Positions 51,701-61,100 of a DNA stretch of 64,000 bases are shown one piece after another. Positions within the stretch are counted from its first letter, which is position 1. Each line of letters starts with the position of its first letter. The translations under genes were made by a program, and so were the position numbers. Source of the stretch: Brachypodius melanocephalos (Eukaryota > Chordata > Aves > Passeriformes > Pycnonotidae). The stretch lies in the NCBI GenBank assembly GCA_013398615.1, contig VZSR01000598.1, forward strand, positions 909,608 to 973,607, written 5' to 3'. The notes under the pieces are model-generated. The model searched no databases, was not told where the DNA came from, and saw only the letters and a list, made by a program, of their open reading frames with translations.

Positions 51701-54700
51701 CACTGCTTCTGGGTGGCATCGCCTCGAAAACAGCCTGAGGATGCCCTGCTCAGACACTTCATGTGGAGCAAAATCAGAGCCCTGCTTGCCTCGACAAAAG
51801 AAATTATGTTCAGTCCACCCCTGGTGTGTTCTCACTGCACTGTCTGCATGAGGGTCCCCATCCAGAAGCTGCACTGGGAGTACGCAGCAGTGGTTGTTAA
51901 AGAAAATAAAGCCAAATATGCTCCATTTGTGTTCTGAGGAGCTGGGGACTTCCCCAAAGCCAGGCTGGGAAGCTGAGGAGGTAGCAGGGAGCTGCCATCC
52001 AGCAGAGGCCTGGGGCTTAGGAGGGATTTCTGGTTTTAATTCTACCCACCTCCATGGTGACATTGGCCTTTCTACAACCTGAAACAGAAGAAGCTAAATG
52101 GCTGCTTTTAAGCTCCTAAATCCATCCCTGTCTGAATCCCCACCTTCCCCAGCTTCTCTTCTTTGGGATCATGACAGTCCCAGCACCCACCAGTGCTTTC
52201 TGCCACAGCTGCTGGTTTAAAACTGTCCAGGGCAGAAAGAACTGCTGCCCCCCTGGAAGCAGCCCAGCAGAAAGGGGTGCCAGTCCCTGCTGCACCCCAC
52301 AGAGCAGTGGGGTTGGGGGGCAGGCAGAGAGCTCAGCACCAGGAACCTGCAGGGCCCCTCTGCTGCCTGCCCAGGCCTGTGAGCCCCAGCTCTGCTGGCA
52401 CAGCAGGGCCCAGGAGCTGCAGCAGACAAGGATGGGCAGCAGAAAAGGTGCACAGATGTGGGGAGAGACCAGGCAGGTGCCCTGAGATGGCACCTTCGGC
52501 TGAGCCACCAGTGCTGCAGGACAGGCAGTGCCCCTGGCAGGACTGCTGGGGCTGCACAGTCCCCACCTCCCCCTCAGGGGTCACAGATCTCCCCCAGCCT
52601 GGCCAGGACAGGACCCACCAGGGTAGTTTGGAAACAACAGGATTCCTGAAGCAGAAAGCAGCTGCCCTCTGGGCAGCCCTCCCAACACACAACCACAGGA
52701 ACCAGCATCAGCAGCAACAAAAACTACAGAACAGGATGTAGGCAAATGTTACCTGAGCACCTGAAGGCTGTCAGCTCTATGGCCTGAAAGAGGGGAGAGC
52801 ATGTGTCAGTAGGGAATGTGGGTCTGATGGCTTTGCTGCCCAACCCAACCTCCCTGGGGCCAGGCAGGGCTCCCCAGAACCCAACCACCCACTGCCCCAG
52901 CACGGAGCTGCTGCACAGGCTGGGATCCAGAGCCTTCATCCCAGCCCCGAGGGACGGGCACCTGGCAGTGTCCCTGGACACAGCTGCACCTCTCAGCAGT
53001 GGGGAGTTGTCACCCAGCTCCAAACACCCCCTCTGGAGACCCTTCCAGCCCCATGGTGACCCACCAGGCTGGACACCAGGCTGGAGACCACAGGAAAACC
53101 CAGGGAAGGATGAGAGCACCCCGGTGCTGCGGTGGGAAGAGCCCACACAGTCTGCACTCTGTGCTTAAAGGATGGTTAATGCTCCGGGAGATGTGAAATT
53201 CCTACTCCCAGTCCAACAACAACAAAGATCACCAAACAACATTTAAAAAAGCTGAAACACAAAGAACATCTTGTCTGTGTTTGTATCTTCAGTCGCTCAG
53301 TGTTTTGTCATTTTAAGTGTTTATGCAGCAAAGATACAGCAAAGCCCTCAGTGACCCTCACACTGAGGGAAGCACTTTTTGTCTTTGCCTACTCAGAAAT
53401 GCCACGGCCTTGGCATTTAGGGGATCTGCTGCCTCCTAATGCCCCTGCCTTAGGGAACTCGGGTCCTTGGGCTAATCCTTGTGGCCCACGTCTCATATCT
53501 GGTGCCAGGAGCTTAGCCCTGACCCTGGCTCACACAGCCAGCACCTGGCTGGCTGAGAAAAGCATCACCTGCCAGCGAGTCCTGGTGGTGTTCAGCACAA
53601 GGGGCCTGGTGCTGCAGCATTAACCACAATATAAATCACGAGAGATGGAAATATGGATTTTACTGAGTGGTTTCAGAATGATATGCCAGCTATAGAAGTG
53701 TTATCTATTGGATAAATAAGAGCTGTCTCTGTGACACAGGTTTTCAAAGGATAAATATTAGAGAGGGAAAGAGAGATCCTTCAGTGAGAGACTCATGAAA
53801 GTAGTGTTGGATTTTAATCCGAGAAAATTACAGCACTTGTATGTCAAGTGCACAAGGACTGATGATCATTTCAATAGCAGGAGATGGAAGTGGGAGCAGA
53901 GCAGTCAAATTTGAATTGTTCCCTGCTTTAGGCAGTGCCTTGCTGAGCTCTCCATCGTGAGGCAGGCAGCACAGCCCTCCTGGGAGAGATCAGACTGGCC
54001 CATGGCACTTGCCCCACTGCCTGGTTTGATTTGCTGTCCTTGGGAAAGTCTCCTGCTTGATCCATACCAACCTCAGTCTAGGGCTTTATGGCTGGAATTC
54101 AGCAGCACCTCCTGTTCCTGTAGGATCTGTTCTAAGCATCCTGCTGGTGTGGCAGCAGGGCTGGTTCCCCATGGGCTCAGGGGGAGCCTTTGCCTTGGAA
54201 TTCCACTATTCTGGGACCTGGAATTCCACTATTCTTGGAAAGGGGCCCTGCCCTGTTGTCCCCCCTGCCAGGCTCAGGGGATGTCCCTACATGACTGCTG
54301 TGCCCTGGGTGGGGTGAAGGAGGGAGAGTTACAGAAGATGTTACATACCGGTCTCTCGGGTGACATGATTGATGAAATCCCCATGGGAATTTTGGCTCCA
54401 AAGTTTCCTAAAGGGTGAAGCAGCACAGACCAGAGCATGAGCTCACAGACCAGAGAGCAGAAACATTCATGCTTTCCCAAGAACTTGGTGCTTTGTGTCC
54501 CCCACTGAAGCAAAGTGACCAAAAGGGTTTTCTGCATCACTGCACCCACAAACTGATTGGAGAATGCAAAACCCTTTTCCCCCTAAGCCACCAGGGAATA
54601 ACATTTTACTGTGGTATCACCACCCAGCCTGGGCTAACAGCAGAAACAATCCTCTTGCCTTTGTTGGTGATGCTCCTCACTGGAGGGTCTTTCTGCACAG

Positions 54701-54717
54701 GGCTTGGCAGGGCACTC
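48731..54717. other. NR5A1-ADGRD2 intergenic region
   Basis: 6 kb between two convergent genes. The many ORFs lack recognisable domains and splice logic. AT-rich, repeat-free segments at about 50230-50400 and 53610-53900 are possible conserved non-coding elements. The ADGRD2 3'UTR presumably occupies part of the right side, but I could not place its end. Confidence 0.55.
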
Positions 54718-54768
54718 TCAGCTGCAGGACTCAGCTTCCCTGTGTCCCAGGAGGTTGTGTTTCTTGGA
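54718..54768 (-). CDS. ADGRD2: Candidate last coding exon of ADGRD2
   Basis: On the minus strand an acceptor (acatatgcag) is followed in the required phase 0 by 16 codons (SKKHNLLGHREAESCS) and TGA. It is the nearest plausible terminal exon after the donor at 55118-55119, but I cannot match the peptide to a known tail. The true last exon may be elsewhere, or the message may read through the donor. Confidence 0.2.
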   Translation of the reverse strand, partial: SKKHNLLGHREAESCS

Positions 54769-55119
54769 CTGCATATGTAGTTGATGGGATGAGAGCAGTT
54801 CTGTGATGACAGGGAAGAGATACAGGGCAGTGAAAATTGCAACGAGCCTTTGCTACATCCAGATCCAACTCCAAAGATCTACTTCATCAGCACAGCTTTG
54901 GCTCCCATCCCACCCTGGCAGAGCAGGCTGCTGCCCAATGGGGCTAGGCTATCTTTGGGTCTGTGTTGTCCAACAAGACTGCAAAGAAGGGGGACAAAAG
55001 TAAAAAATAAGATTTCTTTCCATCATCATCTCCTCAAAGCAGACCCATGGCACAGCTGGGACCCTCCTCTGGTGGGTGGACGATGGGTGAAGGGCCAGCA
55101 GGGATTCCTTCCAACTTAC

Positions 55120-55173
55120 TGTGAACGAGAGGGCTTTCTTCTTGTCCTTCATCCTCTGGATGGCATTCCTCAC
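55120..55173 (-). CDS. ADGRD2: ADGRD2 exon: helix 8 and proximal tail
   Basis: 18 codons, VRNAIQRMKDKKKALSFT, after acceptor ctgctccag and before a strong donor gtaagt. It is the basic amphipathic segment after TM7. The strong donor implies at least one more exon. Confidence 0.85.
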
Positions 55174-58100
55174 CTGGAGCAGAGCAAGGACATGAGAGAG
55201 GGCCACAGCAGCTCTAGCACAGCTGGACATGCTCCAGCAAGTGGTGTAGAAAAAGCAGCCAAGGTTCCAGAAGCACAGTGGGGCCGTGCTGCCTCTGCAG
55301 CTGCCAGAACCCGGCTCCCCCCAGATGCCAACACACTCTGGGCTGCTGTGACAAGGGACAGAACCCAGCTGGGGCACCCCTTACCTCGCTGTTATAGATT
55401 GCGTAGACCAGGAATATGTACAGGCCCTGCAAGGGAGGAAGCAGAGGGAGGGTCAGAGATGTAGGGCTGGTTTGTGCTCCTTTGCACGGAGCCAAGGGGA
55501 TTGAGGAGCACGGGAACGGGTGAGACTGGCACAGGGGGTGGGCACAGCACAGCCAGGGACAGCCAGGCAGGAAGGAGCTCCCACAGCTGAGACCAGGCTG
55601 CTCAGAGAGTCTGCTGCTGTCACACACCGAGGAGCAGCGAGCAGCGGCACCCGGGGCGCCACAGAGCGCTGGGCACAGCCGTGTGAGGGATGAGCCCAGG
55701 GAGAGCGCCCGGGCCAGCCCCACAGCGAGCACTGCCTGGGGGCCGCAGCCTGGGGCTAATTACAGCTCCACACCGACCATTCTGGCCTTAAAGCAGCCCT
55801 ATCGGGCCCACCAGATTTATGTTATATCTGTGGGGTGTTTTGTTATCGCAGCTAGATAAATCAGCTGCAGCGAGAGATGCAATCCATCTTGTGTCCAGCC
55901 AGGCCTGCTCTCATCTGCGCGCTCTTGGCAGGGCCCGTGGCAGGCCCTGGCACCGCGCCCTGACCTGTCCTTCAGCCAGCAATGCTGCTCACTCCCCCAG
56001 AACAGATTTCTGGCCAGCCTTCCGAGGCAGGTCTTCCTTGAAAGAATCATTCTGGATGAGCGTGGGGAGGGGGGAGCAGAGAGGTCGGCTGGGAGGGGAG
56101 CAAGGAAGGAGAGGAGGCCCAGCTGCAGCAGTGGAGAGGAGATGCGGCTCTGGGGGAGCCCCGTCCTGCCTGCACTTCCATCCCTGCCCCTGCCCCTGCT
56201 CCTGCCCCTGCACTTCCATCCCTGCTCCTGCCCCTGCTCCTGCCCCTGCACTTCCATCCCTGCTCCTGCCCCTGCACTTCCATCCCTGCCCCTGCTCCTG
56301 CTCCTGCTCCTGCTCCTGGCCCTGCTCCTGCCCCACGGGCTCCCTCTCGCTGTTCACTCACTGCCTGGGTTCCTGCATTGCCTGGCTGGAGAAGGGGTTG
56401 TCATGTTTGGTTCCAACACACAGAGCAGCCTTGAAGACAGGCTTGGGCTTCTGCAGACGAGCAGAAAGCAGTCAAACAAAAAACAACCCCAGCAACAGAA
56501 CAACTGCACGGGACCCACACGTGAGGAAACACTCTGGCCTCAAAGGAAATTCCATAGGACAGTCAGCAAAGGGGCTGAAAGGGGATGGCTTTCTCTCAGC
56601 TCTGCAGCTTCTCCCCAGCATTTATTTCTCCTCTGGGGCAATCTGCAGATTGTTCTGAACAATGAAGGGACAGGGGCAAACGAGTACAGCACAGTCATGT
56701 CTGTCCACACAGCTCTGAGCCTGCTGTTCCCCTGCTCAGTAACCCAAGCACGGCGTGAGGACACGTGGAGAACTGATGCTGTTTAACCATCATTTAGACA
56801 GGCCTCCTGCCATCCTCCTGGTGTCCCTACCAGCAGAGATGTGGAGAGGCAGCCCCTGCCTGTCCTTGGAGCCTCCCATCGGAGCCCCGACGGATGTGCG
56901 TGAGCAGGGCCGGCTGCTGGAGCGGCGCCAGCACAGAACCTCCCTGGGCAGGCACACAGCTCCTGCACGTGGTGATAATGCCTGAGCTCACCCTTGGAGA
57001 GCTGGGCCGGTGCTGCGCTGAAAACAGCCAAGTGTGCCAGAGGGAAGCACCACAAACCTGCCTGCTCCACCAGCACCAGCTGCAGCGGGAGCCAAATCCT
57101 ACTGAAACGAAAGAAAAATGGGAGATGAGGGTGGAAAACTCTAATCCCAGTGGTTTGGAGGGCAGCGCCCGGTTGCTCCCTTGGCTTGGATCCCCTGGAG
57201 CAGGATTTCTCCTCAAGCACTGGGCAAGGGACCCTGAACAGGCAGTGCCAAGAGCTGGGAGCATCCAGGGAGTCCCCGAGGGCACCTCTGGTGCAGGCAC
57301 AGCCCCAGCCCCAGCTCTTGGCACTGCTGTGACCCACACCGTGCCCCTCAGCCAGCTCCCTGCTCCCACCTGCCTGCCCACAACTCCTCCTTCCCCCCAG
57401 GAGCGTGCAGGGAGCCCGGTGTTCAGGGGTGCTCAGGGGTGTTCAGTGCTTCTCTAGCTCCATCTACAGCTGCCTCCTCTCAAGCTTTGCAAGGCCTCTG
57501 TTGATGCTTTGATTCGCAGGTGGCAAACACATGTTCCGGGAGATTTTGTCACCGTGTGTCCCTGAGTTCCAGATATGCCAAGGTCCTGGGAACAGGCCCA
57601 GCTTGGTGCAGAACTGAGCACTCCTGGCTGCTGGGATTTACACCATTTGCTTTGCTCTCTTAACCACATACAGCCTGGTTACAGCTTTAAAGTCTTTTGA
57701 TGAAAACAGTAAACTCAGAAACAAATATTAAACGTTGCTTTATGCACCAGGTAATGATGTTACTTTCTGCCCTCCAGAATTCCATATTAACACTGACTCA
57801 ATAACAACATGACTGCAATAACAGCAGTCACAGCCAGGCCCTGGAAGATACCAAGACAAGCAAAAAGCCTTAAAAATGTGATGCCAGGTAATGAAGAGGA
57901 ATGAAGAGTCTGAAGGAGATGATATGATCCACACAGGGTCTTGCAAGTCAGAGCCAGAAACAGCCCCCAAATGTCCATTTGTCCCAAGCAAGGCTCTGAC
58001 CACCAGCCCACCAAAGCTGGCACACCAAACACTCCCAGCACAGGTGGCACTGGGAGCAGCCCTGGGGAGGAGCTGCATGGCTGCAGACAACAGGGATTTT

Positions 58101-61100
58101 AGAGACAAAGGTTTGCAGGTCTTGATTCTCAATTCTTCCCCAGTCTCTCTCAGTAAAGCTGAACTCCAGGCAAGGGGAAGGTGGCTCTGCCTGTTTACAG
58201 GGGTCACGACCTCTCAGAACGCCTGAACAGCAGCCAGGTGGTAAACACCCATCCTGGGACACACCATCCAAGCATGCTGTGGCTGGATGTGACCTCTGAC
58301 AGGCTCTCCCTGCCCTGACAGGGACAGCAGCACCCAGGGCCCAGCCCTGTCCTGCAGGAAAGAAGCTCATTTCCCAGATGCAAACAGCAGGAGGGGCGTC
58401 TGCCCCATTTGATTGCACAGGTGCCATCTTAATTACCCATTATACGAGCACATAAAAACTCTAATGAGTTTGTAGCTGCCATTTTGAATTGAATCACCAC
58501 ACTGATGTGAGAAAAAGTAACACAAGAAACGGGATTTGAACTGGAAACCTGTGGCACCAGCAGGACACTGTCAGAGGCTGCTGCTGAGGGCCTTTAGATG
58601 TACAAAGTCTCCAGAGTTATATTTTGTATCTTGGGAGGACGAAGCGAGTTTCCTCAGCCAAAACAGCCCAGTGGCTTGGGAAAGCTGGGCTGGCTTCAGA
58701 GCTGAAGTGTCCCTGGCTACAAGGACAGGTAGAGTGCCCCGAAGCACAGGGAGCTGCAGGTGCCTGCCTGGCTGTGCCCTGGGCACACACGTGGTGCAGG
58801 ACTCACCTGCAGGGAGTTCAGCACGATGAAGACATAGGCCCAAACGATGCTGAGGTGGACAAGGACCCCACACACCCAGGTGAGTCCCAGCACAGGCAGC
58901 AGCACCAGCACAGGCTTGACCGTGGCCCTGGCGGGAGGAAGAGCTCAGGGTTACCGGGGCACATTTCAGAGATGAAACACCACCAAGACAGTAGCTGTAG
59001 AACAAATTCCTCTGCAAACAAAATAAGTTAAGATGGGAAAAACCAAATATTTCACCTCCCAGACCCCAGTGTGCCAGCCCTGCTCTTCATTTATCACTGC
59101 AAGTTAGCAAGAAGGGAGCTCTTTGACATCATCAGCCATGAGAAAACAGCTATTTTCCCCCCAATTTCTGCTACAAGGAGGGTTTCTCTATTTGTTTTAT
59201 TTGCACATGGATGTCACCCTGCCCTCCAGCAATGCCCTATCTTTGTGCTTCTGTAAATTTGGGAAAATTTATTTATGCTACAGGGGAACAATGCATGTCT
59301 AGCAGGGGTATCCGGCGCCAGCTAACAACAATAAAAATTCACAGAGCATGATAAAGTCATGACTCAGGCAGCAGTTTTTTAGAGGTCTCTCAGTATTGAC
59401 TGATTACAGAAGTCCCCACTGCCTCTTCCTCTGTGTGTGTAGCCCCCACCAGCCTTACTTTCTACCCACCAAGTCCCAAGATTGGATTTCTGCAGGCACT
59501 GCCAAGGGTCTCCCATCCCAAAGGGGTGAGATTTAGGAGTGTGAGTGCAGATGGAGACCAGCCCTGGCTCCCTAAGCTGAAGGTGCTGGCTGGGCTTCTC
59601 AGCTGGGATTAGAGACTGTCTTTGGGTGAGACTCAGTTACCCTGGAGGAGAGAATCCCCTCTGCCCTTTCTGCTCTGACTCTCACTGTCCTTCACTTGGC
59701 CAAGCTTCTCTGGGCAACCTGTGCCTCACCAGCTTCACTGGAAAGGATTTCTTCCACGTATCTAACACCACCTCACATATTTCACACCCCGAGCAGCCAG
59801 GCCCTTCCCTGCTCACCAGATCTGAGTTCCAATCTGGTTCTCCAGGCTGCTGTTGGGGGTCAGCATCTTGGACCTCCTGCGAGCGCTGGCCACAGTGACC
59901 ATCACCACGCGGAGCAGCACGAAGGTGTTCACCTGCAGGGCAGAGCTGCTGGACTCACTGAGACAACACTCACTCGGGAGTCTCACCTCCACTGGGGGAG
60001 AATTTTCTCCTGGAAACTCACGTCAGAACTTGGGGACAAATATCACTACCAAGAAAGCAATGAAATCAAAAGGCTTCACAGAGCTATCTACCCATGGATG
60101 AGATCTAGGAAACTTATCCCAGAACTTCTCCTAGGGAACGTCTTCCCTGTTAAAGGTCTATTCTGGACCCCATAAACATTGGCCCTTTTTCTGCTGTTGT
60201 GTTTTGTATAATGATATTTCAAGGATGGAGGTGTTCCCATATTAAAATCAGACCTTTAGCTAAGGCAATGTCACAAACCACATTCCCAATGAACAGCCAA
60301 CCAAGAGCTGGCCAGTGAAATTTTCTTAAAGTACCTTTTTTCCTACCAAAAAGCTTTTTTGATTAAAGCGATTGATTAGTGCTGTAGAAGTCTATATAAA
60401 ATAAAACTACAGTTTTTCTATAAAAGCAGAAGGCAATGAGCTGCACCCCTGATTCTTCACTGCTTTTCTAGGACCAGACCCAAAGGACTGCCACCTTCCC
60501 AGCAGGGTTTGGCACTTACAGCCAGGATGCAGAGCACAGGTCCCACGAAGGCCCAGATGACGTTGGTCTGCACGCTCAGCCAGCAGTGGTTGGCTGCCAC
60601 ATACTCCTTAAAGGAACTTGCAAGGGTCACCCCCACGATAAGGATTGGAAGCCCTGCAGAAAAACCCACAGGTTAAAGCCCAAGAAAAGCAGAGATGCCC
60701 CACGCTGGGCACTGAGCACCAGACAATTCCTTCAAAAGCCCCCTGAGCAGACAGACTTCAGCGTGAGCCTCCAAAACCCCACGAGCAACATCAATTCTCT
60801 GCAGCTGAAATCTGTCCTAGCTCAACACAGCCAGATTTACAAGCTGTCAGCATCTTTCTCTGAGGTATAAAGCATTCCAAGTCCTGAATCCTGACCAAAG
60901 CAATTTATTCCTCAGATTGCTTTTTTAACAAAATGGACAATCAAAGACATAAACCAATCCAAAATACTTGAAGCTGTTGCCCAGTGTCCAACTAGATGTG
61001 TGCTCTTTGAGCAGCACATCCCTAAAGAGGCTCCTCTTTGACAAAAAAGGCTTATTCAAACAATTCTATGTCCCTAAAGGGCTCCCTCAAAATAAAAGGT

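Noticed and set aside
56047..56361. Gly/Ala/Gln-rich minus-strand ORFs
   Set aside because: They encode the minisatellite units.
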